A DNA stretch of 64,000 bases from positions 310,001 to 374,000 of the forward strand of contig JBALVY010000002.1 of NCBI GenBank assembly GCA_036960375.1, in the 5' to 3' direction. The position numbers and the translations under genes are program-made. Numbering within the stretch: position 1 is the first letter of the stretch; each line of letters starts with the position of its first letter. Source of the DNA: CAWVSB01 sp036960375 (lineage in GTDB: Bacteria > Pseudomonadota > Gammaproteobacteria > Pseudomonadales > CAWVSB01). The notes under the pieces were generated by a model. That model searched no databases. It worked only from the letters and a program-made list of their open reading frames with translations, and was not told the origin of the DNA. Shown piece after piece: positions 36,164 to 44,300 of this stretch.

Positions 36164-37779
36164 AGAAATATGATGCGATAATTATCGGTGCCGGCCATAA
36201 CGGATTAACCAACGGCGCTTATCTGGCCAAAGCCGGATTGGACGTTTTGGTTGTCGAGAAAAATGACTATATTGGTGGTGCTGCGGTAACGCGTGAAATG
36301 CATGACGGCTGGTTTTATTCCAGTTGCTCCTACGTATGTAGCATGATGCGCCAGACTATTCACCGTGATTTGGATCTTACCAGGCATGGATTGGTATTGG
36401 TTCCCTATCTGGGTACGGCCAGCTTTGGTGATAATGGCGAAACCCTTATCGCCTATAATTCTGAAGACACGGAATATAATGAGCTGCGCAAACTCTCGCC
36501 GCATGACGCGGATGCTATGCATCGTTTTCATGCTGATCTAGCTCGGTATGCGCAGTTAATTCGCAAAACGTTACTGCGCACTCCACCGGATCCAACCTCT
36601 TTTCGCCCTCGCGATATTAAAGAGTTGCTGTGGCTTGCCAAGGAGTTTTGGTCGCTGGGGGAGAAAGAACTTTACGAATACATTCGCTTCTTTACCATGA
36701 GCGCGGCGGATTTTCTCGAGGATTATTTTGAAAGCGATATCATCAAGGCGTCGATGGCGAGCCCGGGAATAATCGGTACGGCGCTGGGTGTTTATTCCCC
36801 CGGTTCAGCCTATATTTTGCTGCATCACGTGATGGGCGATGTGGATGGTAATATCGGTGCCTGGGGTCTCGCTCGTGGTGGTATGGGCGCTATTTCTCAT
36901 GCTATTGCCGGGGCTTTTAAAGAGCACGGTGGTGAAATTCGCACCAATGCGGGTGTGCAACAAATTCTGGTGGAAGGCGGCCAAGCGGTTGGTGTCCGGC
37001 TGGAAAGCGGAGAGGAGCTTCGCTCCGGTATTGTAGTATCAAACCTTGATGCCAAGCGAACCTTTACCAAGTGCATGGACAAAAATGATCTGCCGCCGGG
37101 AATCTACGACAAAGCTAAAAACTTTAAGATTCGTGGCTCATCAGGCAAAGTGAATATTGCTTTGTCCGGTCTGCCTAAATTTAACGGGGTTCCAGACAAT
37201 CGTTATGTGAATCGTGGTGGTCAGGCATTTCTTGGTTCCCTGGAAACCATGGAGAAAGCCTACGATTGCTGGAAGCACGGTCGCTGGTCGAATGATCCTT
37301 TTATTGAATCGGTGATTCCATCAGCCTGGGATCCTACTGTGGCACCTCCTGGTATGCACTGGATGTCAAACTTTGTGCAATATTGTCCGAGCGAATTGGC
37401 AGATGGACCGTGGACACCTGAGAAACGTGATCAGTTTGGACAGACCGTGGTCGACAAAATTGAGCGCTATAGTCCGGGCTTTAAGGACCTGATTGTGCAC
37501 ATGGAAGTCCGCACGCCTTTCGAGATAGAAGCTGAGGTAGGCTTGACCGAGGGCAATATTTTCCAGGGCGAATTGACTATCGACCAGCTTTTGTTTAATC
37601 GCCCTTTCCCCGGTTATGCCCAGTATCGGATGCCGATAAAAAATATGTATATGTGCGGCTCGTCTACTCACCCGGGTGGCGGCGTGTCGGCGGCGTGTGG
37701 AGCCAATGCAGCCCGCGAAATTCTGATGGATCTTAAGCGGCCCAATACCGTGCCGGTTGACGACTTTTACGATGAGTGA
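36160..37779 (+). CDS. CrtI/PYROXD2-like FAD oxidoreductase, type A'
   Basis: From the ATG at 36160 it has 539 residues; the open frame upstream to 36097 lies in the preceding gene. FAD motif IIIGAGHNG near 7-15, then VVEKNDYIGGA, and a C-terminal MYMCGSSTHPGGGVSAACG. It is clearly paralogous to type A at 28182: both share CSYVCS, DADA-containing and FFTMS segments and EGNIFQGELT near residue 465. The ATGA overlap with the gene before, and the 8-bp overlap with the gene after, indicate coupled translation of B', A' and GcvT. Substrate unknown. Confidence 0.82.
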   Translation: MKKYDAIIIGAGHNGLTNGAYLAKAGLDVLVVEKNDYIGGAAVTREMHDGWFYSSCSYVCSMMRQTIHRDLDLTRHGLVLVPYLGTASFGDNGETLIAYNSEDTEYNELRKLSPHDADAMHRFHADLARYAQLIRKTLLRTPPDPTSFRPRDIKELLWLAKEFWSLGEKELYEYIRFFTMSAADFLEDYFESDIIKASMASPGIIGTALGVYSPGSAYILLHHVMGDVDGNIGAWGLARGGMGAISHAIAGAFKEHGGEIRTNAGVQQILVEGGQAVGVRLESGEELRSGIVVSNLDAKRTFTKCMDKNDLPPGIYDKAKNFKIRGSSGKVNIALSGLPKFNGVPDNRYVNRGGQAFLGSLETMEKAYDCWKHGRWSNDPFIESVIPSAWDPTVAPPGMHWMSNFVQYCPSELADGPWTPEKRDQFGQTVVDKIERYSPGFKDLIVHMEVRTPFEIEAEVGLTEGNIFQGELTIDQLLFNRPFPGYAQYRMPIKNMYMCGSSTHPGGGVSAACGANAAREILMDLKRPNTVPVDDFYDE

Positions 37780-39007
37780 CATGACAGTGAATACTATGAC
37801 CGATACTCAAACGCCAGGCTTGGACCCCTTCGCGGGCGAAAGACTGAAGAGAAGCCATTTTCATCCTAGACAGGCTGCATTGAATCTCCGTGAAGCCTGG
37901 TCCAGTTGGAATGGCTATAAATTTGCCGACTACTATTACGACGAAGAGTTTGAATACTTTTGCATTCGTAATAGCTGTGCGACATACGATATTTGCCCCA
38001 TGCAGAAGTACTACATTAGTGGTGCAGATGCTGAGGTGATGCTCAATCGCATGGTGACGCGCAATATCGCAAAGCTAAAACAAGATCGCGTCACCTACGT
38101 ATGTTGGTGTACCGATGAAGGTCGCATGGTTGATGACGGGACCATTTTTAAATTGGGACCCGATAAATTTATGCTAACCTGCGGCAGCCCCAGCTTGGCC
38201 TGGCTGCGCAAGAGTACCTTTGGTTTTAAAGATGTGTCTATTGTCGATATGTCTGATGAAATCGCAGCGTTGTCGTTTCAGGGGCCAACCACTTGCGAAG
38301 TGCTTAAGAAAATGGGGCTGGATGGGATCGATACCCTCAAGCCATTTAATATTATGCATTTTCCTTTTGGCAGTGGCACTTTAATGGTATCGCGTACCGG
38401 CTTTACAGGTGATCTCGGCTACGAGCTTTGGATTGAGCCCTCTTTGGCTCTAGAGTTATGGGACGCGCTGTATGCCGCCGGTGACGCATATGGTATTCAG
38501 CCTTATGGTGAGGCGGCGACTAATATGGCTAGACTGGAAGCTGGTTTTATTATGCCCGCCCTGGAATTTAACGAAGCCTTAAAAACGATACATTTTCAAT
38601 ACGACCAAACGCCCTTTCAGCTTAGCTTAGGCTGGTTGGTGGACTTTAAAAAGCCCCATTTCAACGGCCGTCTTGCGTTATTGAAAGAGCGCGACGCGGG
38701 CCCGGAATATACGCTGGTTAAACTTGATATCGAAGGCAATAAGCCGGCAGAAGAATCCTTCTTGTATAGCAATAAGCGTTGTTCCCGCGAGATCGGTTAT
38801 GTGACCTCTGCCATGTGGTCGCCAGTGGTCAAAGCAAATATTGCACTTGCCATGATAAAAACGGAATACCTGAAGAGCGATATCTGGGCCGAAATTTATT
38901 ATACCAAAGAGTTGCGCCATCGCAGTAAAGTGGTGAAGTGTACTGTGCAGGACAAACCCTTTTGGGCGCCGGCACGGGCCAGGGCGACACCGCCGCCGCC
39001 ATACTAA
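37772..39007 (+). CDS. GcvT-family aminomethyltransferase-like protein 3
   Basis: From the ATG at 37772 it has 411 residues (an ATG at 37781 is also possible). It has TDEGRMVDDGTIFKL with the catalytic aspartate region, ALSFQGPTTCEVLKKMG, SRTGFTGDLGYELWIEP and the C-terminal PFW/ATPP motif, matching the protein at 31353 along the whole length. The 8-bp overlap with the type A' oxidoreductase shows coupled expression. As with its paralogue, a tetrahydrofolate-dependent C1 transfer is the expected chemistry from the family. The donor substrate is unknown and may differ between the two cassettes. Confidence 0.8.
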   Translation: MSDMTVNTMTDTQTPGLDPFAGERLKRSHFHPRQAALNLREAWSSWNGYKFADYYYDEEFEYFCIRNSCATYDICPMQKYYISGADAEVMLNRMVTRNIAKLKQDRVTYVCWCTDEGRMVDDGTIFKLGPDKFMLTCGSPSLAWLRKSTFGFKDVSIVDMSDEIAALSFQGPTTCEVLKKMGLDGIDTLKPFNIMHFPFGSGTLMVSRTGFTGDLGYELWIEPSLALELWDALYAAGDAYGIQPYGEAATNMARLEAGFIMPALEFNEALKTIHFQYDQTPFQLSLGWLVDFKKPHFNGRLALLKERDAGPEYTLVKLDIEGNKPAEESFLYSNKRCSREIGYVTSAMWSPVVKANIALAMIKTEYLKSDIWAEIYYTKELRHRSKVVKCTVQDKPFWAPARARATPPPPY

Positions 39008-39060
39008 ACCGATTTGCTTAGGGATGGCTCGAGTTTGATGGCTGCCCGTCAGGAGAGAGC

Positions 39061-39660
39061 GTGAAAACAATTATTGGCAAGCTGGAATCGGTTTACTTAG
39101 GATCTTCTGCTGAAGAGTTGGGCAAAGAACGGTGCGCCTCATTGCAGGCTGAGCTGGATGGTTTTGTCGGTGATCGTCATCGATCAGCCTCTCGTCAAGC
39201 TTGGGCAGGCGATAAACAAGCCGAAGGTACGGTTCGCCGAAATGAACGTCAGTGGTCGGCAGTCTCTTTGGAAGAGCTGGCTCATATCGAAAAAGAAATG
39301 GATTTGAAGCAGCCCTTGACCGCTGCGAGTCTGGGAGCGAATCTCTGTTTTACTGGCATCCCGAATCTTTCACAATTGCCTATGGGGAGCATTATCAAAT
39401 TTCCCTCTGGTGCAGAGCTTATGGTCGAAGAATACAATCCGCCCTGTATGGATATGGGCGAAAAGCTTGCTTCAATTCACACCACGAATTCTGGCAAGCC
39501 TGTGGCGAATACTGACTTTTCTCAGGCCGCCAAGTTTAGTCGCGGCCTGGTGGGTGTTGTCGAGGTGGCAGGTAGTCTTAATGCTGGAGATGAGGTTACT
39601 GTAGAGGTTTATAAACCTCCGATTTGGCTGGCTCGTCTACAAGCAAAAGCCGGTTCGTAG
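39061..39660 (+). CDS. MOSC domain protein
   Basis: A 199-residue stand-alone MOSC (molybdenum cofactor sulfurase C-terminal) domain protein. It has GDRHRSASRQ near 37-46, the SLGANLCFTG segment, and the conserved cysteine in EYNPPCMDMGEKL. MOSC proteins bind or deliver molybdenum cofactor or sulfur, and some reduce N-hydroxylated compounds. No molybdoenzyme is visible nearby, so the partner is unknown. The start is a GTG with AGGAGAGAG just upstream. It lies 53 bp after the third GcvT gene and is probably the last gene of that operon. Confidence 0.8.
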   Translation: MKTIIGKLESVYLGSSAEELGKERCASLQAELDGFVGDRHRSASRQAWAGDKQAEGTVRRNERQWSAVSLEELAHIEKEMDLKQPLTAASLGANLCFTGIPNLSQLPMGSIIKFPSGAELMVEEYNPPCMDMGEKLASIHTTNSGKPVANTDFSQAAKFSRGLVGVVEVAGSLNAGDEVTVEVYKPPIWLARLQAKAGS

Positions 39661-39831
39661 GGCCTGTACGGCTATTAGCATCCTCAATGTAAGCTGTGCT
39701 TAGAGGCTGATGTATATCAAAAAATGTGTTGAAAGTTGATTCTTTGTAATGTTAGTCTGGGTTTTCCCCTTGGGGGAAACTGGTGATTTTTATTTTATTT
39801 CCATAATGATTGATAAAAAAAGGAGGCCATT
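39661..39831 (+). promoter_or_regulatory. Intergenic region with a GC-rich hairpin or operator
   Basis: First part of a 488-bp gap between the MOSC gene and the iron alcohol dehydrogenase gene. GTTTTCCCCTTGGGGGAAAC (39761-39780) is a 9-bp stem (one G-T pair) with a 2-base loop, or an operator-like dyad. It lies about 50 bp before a small frame with a strong ribosome-binding site. No other feature is recognised. Confidence 0.4.
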
Positions 39832-40002
39832 GTGAAAGCTCAACATTTAGTATTGCTGTTGATTAAACCACAGTGCCACCAACCGTTAGATCATTCAATT
39901 TTTACATCGCTACACCATCTTGCTATGCAAGAACTGCGTGCCAGAGTTTTATGGTATGCAGATCGCATTTCGTTCTCGCCTCAAAATCACGTCTCCATTT
40001 AA
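39832..40002 (+). CDS. Possible small protein, 56 residues
   Basis: A GTG start with the strong ribosome-binding site AAGGAGG five bases upstream opens a 56-residue frame (MKAQHLVLLLIKPQCHQPLD at the start, ending NHVSI). No family is recognised. It has a short hydrophobic stretch but no clear membrane helix. The near-ideal ribosome-binding site is the main support. A further 146 bp of untranslated sequence separates it from the alcohol dehydrogenase, so a leader or regulatory role is possible. Confidence 0.3.
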   Translation: MKAQHLVLLLIKPQCHQPLDHSIFTSLHHLAMQELRARVLWYADRISFSPQNHVSI

Positions 40003-40148
40003 ATTCGTAAAACTTCAGCGCTTGCAAATAAGGACCGATTTCTAATCGGCCTGATGATTTTGTGTTTCGAATAATTTCGATTCGTCGCTGCTGAAAAATA
40101 ATTTTTATTAAAAATGTTACCTCTGCGTGAAGAGGTTGGGAGAGCGGT

Positions 40149-41372
40149 ATGTCTGCAGATATCTTGGTACCTGGAATTATGCGTATTGGTGCTGGCGCCA
40201 GTTTATGTTTACCTGACGTATTGTCGGAACTGGGTTTGCGAAAGCCCTTAATAATCACCGGGCCAGTAGTTATCAGGTTGGGCTATTTAGAGCGAGTTAC
40301 CAGTACTTTAGACGCTGCAGGTTTTCAATATGGTGTGTTTTCTGATGTACCGGAAGAACCTTCTACCGAAACGATTGACGCTTCATTAACTGTGTTTAAA
40401 CAGTCGGACTATGACTGTGTCGTAGGCCTTGGCGGCGGTAGCCCAATGGATGCTGCCAAAGCACTATCGGTGGTGGCAAAACATGGTGGCAAAGTGCGCG
40501 ACTATGCCGCACCCGTCAATAGTAAGGTACCTGGCTTGCCGATTATCGCAATACCAACAACGGCTGGTACGGGTTCGGAAGCGACAAAAGTAACGATTAT
40601 CACTGATCAAAGTAGCGGCGAGAAAATGTTGTGCATGGGGCGTGCGTTTATGCCTATGGCCGCGCTTATTGATCATCAGATGACAATCACCATGCCATAT
40701 CGGCTAACGGCTGATACAGGTATTGATAGCCTAACCCACGCTATGGAAGCCTATGTCAGTCGCAAAGCCAGTATGTTTTCCGATTCTCTGGCCTTGTCGG
40801 CAATGAAGTTGATATACCAGAACATCCGCACAGTGTGTGCCGAGCCTGAAAATGCCTATGCTAGAGAATCGATGATGCTCGGAGCGACGCAAGCCGGAAT
40901 GGCTTTTTCTAATGCCTCGGTAGCTTTGGTACACGGTATGAGTCGCCCCATTGGTGCCAACTTTCATGTGCCTCATGGTCTGAGTAATGCGATGTTACTT
41001 CCGGCGGTAACCGCATATTCAGCACCCGCTGCACAGAAGCGTTATGCGGACTGTGCAAGACAGATGGAGATCGTGTCTCAGGGAACAGATGACGTTACTG
41101 CGATATCGGTATTGCTGGAAGAATTACAGCGACTCAACGATGATCTCGATGTTCCCACCCCCGAGGATTATGGCATTGATCGTGATACCTACATGGATTT
41201 GTTACCTACAATGGCCAAGCAGGCGTTAGCGTCTGGCTCACCGGGCAATAACCCATTGGTACCTAGTATTGGTGAAATTATCGAATTGTATCAGCAGGTA
41301 TATAGCAAGCAGGAAGTGGTAGCTAAGATTAAACCGGGCATTGTAAAGAGTGCGGTAGCGGGAGGAAATTGA
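40149..41372 (+). CDS. Iron-containing alcohol dehydrogenase
   Basis: A 407-residue group III (iron-type) alcohol dehydrogenase. The cofactor loop GLGGGSPMDAAKAL lies near 97-110, followed by IPTTAGTGSEAT, and the metal-binding helix DSLTHAMEAYVSRKASMFSD and VPHGLSNAMLLP carry the conserved histidines. Enzymes of this group reduce or oxidise short alcohols, for example lactaldehyde, 1,3-propanediol or 3-hydroxypropionate/malonate semialdehyde (DddB-like). The next gene, one base after its stop, encodes a propionyl-CoA synthase that uses 3-hydroxypropionate. A role in interconverting malonate semialdehyde and 3-hydroxypropionate is therefore likely, but inferred from context. Cytoplasmic. Confidence 0.87.
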   Translation: MSADILVPGIMRIGAGASLCLPDVLSELGLRKPLIITGPVVIRLGYLERVTSTLDAAGFQYGVFSDVPEEPSTETIDASLTVFKQSDYDCVVGLGGGSPMDAAKALSVVAKHGGKVRDYAAPVNSKVPGLPIIAIPTTAGTGSEATKVTIITDQSSGEKMLCMGRAFMPMAALIDHQMTITMPYRLTADTGIDSLTHAMEAYVSRKASMFSDSLALSAMKLIYQNIRTVCAEPENAYARESMMLGATQAGMAFSNASVALVHGMSRPIGANFHVPHGLSNAMLLPAVTAYSAPAAQKRYADCARQMEIVSQGTDDVTAISVLLEELQRLNDDLDVPTPEDYGIDRDTYMDLLPTMAKQALASGSPGNNPLVPSIGEIIELYQQVYSKQEVVAKIKPGIVKSAVAGGN

Positions 41373-41373
41373 T

Positions 41374-44300
41374 ATGACTAATGCCTTTATACCAACGGTA
41401 CCTACCGATATTTGCCAGAACCCTATCCGTGATGGCGATGATTGGCAGAATATGCGGCAGGCTTGTGAGCAAGATACGGGGTCTTTTCATGGTGAAATAG
41501 CCGCGCAAACTATTCATTGGTTTAACCCCGCGCTTAATGCGTGGCTGGAAAAATCTGATAGCGGCACATGGCGAGGATGGGATGTAGGCGCGTGTGCTAA
41601 AACCGACCTGTTGTCATGGACGCCGTGGAAGCAGGCGTTGGATGAATCCGATGCGCCGTTTTATCGCTGGTTTGTCGGTGCTCAAACCAATGCCGCATTT
41701 AATGAGGTTGACCGGCATGTTCTGGCTGGCCATGGTGACGAAACGGCTTTTTTTTATGAAGGGGACCGCTGGGACCCGGTAACAAATGACGGTCGCGGAG
41801 GGCCGGTACAAGAAGACGTATTGTCGCGACGTGAGCTGCTGGTGCAATCTGTTGTGGCTGCCCAGGCTCTATTGGATTTGGGTCTTACTCGCGGCGATTG
41901 TATAGCGATAAATATGCCCAATATTTTAGCGCAAATTATCTGGACAGAAGCGGCCAAACGCATTGGCGTGATCTATACCCCCGTGTTTGGTGGCTTCTCA
42001 GATAAAACTCTGTCCGACCGTATCGAGAATGCGGGCGCTAAGGTCGTTATTACTGCTGATGGCGCATCGCGTAATGCTGAGTTAGCCGGTTTTAAGGAAA
42101 TTTATACCGACCCTGCTTTGGATCGTTATTTGAGTGTATCCACGGCACTGAAAATTCTGGCAAGTGTCGATTGTGATCAGAATACAAAGGACAAAATTGT
42201 GGCTCACGTTGAGTCTGCGCTTGGCCAGGAAATTACTGTGAGCCGCGCAGAAGTAATGCGAGAGGTGGGGCAGGTTTTGGGCATTGCGCAATTGGACGCA
42301 ACAAAGATCGCGACATTGCGAGCTGAGTTAGCCGAGGCGTTATCAGATTCTCCCGCTAGAGTTAGTGCGGTCATTGTGGTGAAGCACGCGGGGCTGATTG
42401 ACCTGCCGTGGAGTGAAGGTCGTGATGTATGGTCTCACGATCTGTTGGAAGTCGCAGAGGCGAAGGTACTAGCGGCGGCGGGCCTGCACGGCCGTGATGG
42501 GTTGGCATTATTGGGAGACGAAGAATTAGTGGCCGCTCTTTGGCGATCAGTTCCTCCCGTACCGGTGGCGGCAGATTTCCCCTTGTTCATTATCTATACT
42601 TCCGGATCTACCGGAAAACCGAAAGGTGTAGTGCACGTACACGGAGGCTATGTTGCTGGTATCAGTCACACTATGAAAGTGAGCTTTGATGCAAACCCGG
42701 GAAAAGATGTGATGTGGGTGATAGCGGACCCAGGCTGGATTACCGGCCAGTCCTATATGATTAGTGCGGCCCTAACCAGCCGAATACCCAGTATCATCAC
42801 CGAGGGCGCGCCGGTATTCCCCAACGCTGGCCGTTTTTCTTCGATTATTGAACGTTACAACGTGACAATTTTTAAGGCCGGCGTGACCTTTCTGAAGGGG
42901 ATCATGAGCAATACGCAAAATCGCGCCGACGTGGAGCGATATGACATGTCCTCGCTTAAGGTGGCAACTTTTTGCGCGGAGCCCACCAGTCCCTCGGTAC
43001 AACAATTTGCGATGGAATTGATGACGCCACAGTATATTAATTCGTACTGGGCTACCGAGCACGGCGGTATTGTTTGGACACATCCCTACGGCAACCCTGA
43101 TTTGACTCTGCGCGCTGACGCTCATACCTATCCTCTTCCCTGGGTATTTGGCGAGATCTGGTTGACGGAAGGAGCGGCTGACGACAGCGGCCGCTATGCT
43201 TATCGCGGAGCAGAGCTGGAAGAAAAAGGCGAGGTGGTAATTGTTCGCCCCTACCCTTATTTGGCACGTACAATTTGGGGCGATGCTGGCAACGTATGTG
43301 AGCCTGGTTGGGTCGGTGATTTGGAACGTTTTGAGAGTACTTATTTCGGGCGTTATCGGGATGGGGATGGAAAGCCAGTCTACGGCTACTTGCAAGGGGA
43401 TTTCGCTAGACGCTATGAGGACGGTAGTTTTTCCCTTCATGGCCGTTCAGACGATGTTATTAACGTATCAGGGCACCGTATGGGCACTGAGGAAATCGAA
43501 GGTGCCATACTCAAAGACAAGCAAATTAATCCCGATTCCAAGGTGGGTAACTGCATCGTTATTGGCGCACCTCATCGGGAGAAGGGTTTGACGCCTTTGG
43601 CTTTTATATTGCCAATGGAAGGTCAACGAATCAGTCGTGATGACGAGAAACGCCTCAAAGCTCTGGTGTTGGAGGAAAAGGGCGTGGTAGCAGTCCCGTC
43701 CGATTTTATTTCATTGTCGAGTTTCCCGGAAACGCGCAGTGGAAAATATATGCGCCGTTTTCTGAAGGCCATAGTACTGGGTCAGGATCTTGGCGATACA
43801 TCTACGCTTCGCAATCCAGAGTGCTTGGTAGAAATCCGCAATGCTGTTGCTAAGTGGAAAGAAGGGCAGCTTCGCGCCCAGAGGCAAACTATCGTCGAGA
43901 ATACGCGCACCTTACGTATTGAATACGCGCCGGTAGGTATCAGAGAAGGAAAGAACATTCGAGTCGCCACAGTGACCATTAGTAATCCTCCCGTGAACGC
44001 ACTTTCCGAAAGAGTATTGGATGAACTGGAAACAAACTTGACTCATATTGGCCGGCGAGATGATATTGGCGCGGTAGTCATTGCCGGAGCAGGTAGTAAA
44101 ACCTTTGTAGCGGGTGCCGATGTGCGTCAATTGCTTGAGGATATTCATGATAAGAACGCAGCTCGCGCGTTGCCTGCAAAGGCTCATAGTGTGGCTAAGT
44201 TGATAGAGAATATGCACAAGCCGGTGATTGCTGCAATTGAAGGTGTGGCGCTTGGTGGTGGTTGTGAGCTAGCTCTTGCCTGCCACTGGCGCGTAGGCGA

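Noticed and set aside
28182..37779. Carotenoid biosynthesis cluster (phytoene desaturases)
   Set aside because: The four CrtI-like proteins are of the broad PYROXD2/COG1233 type and no phytoene synthase, cyclase or prenyltransferase gene is in the window.
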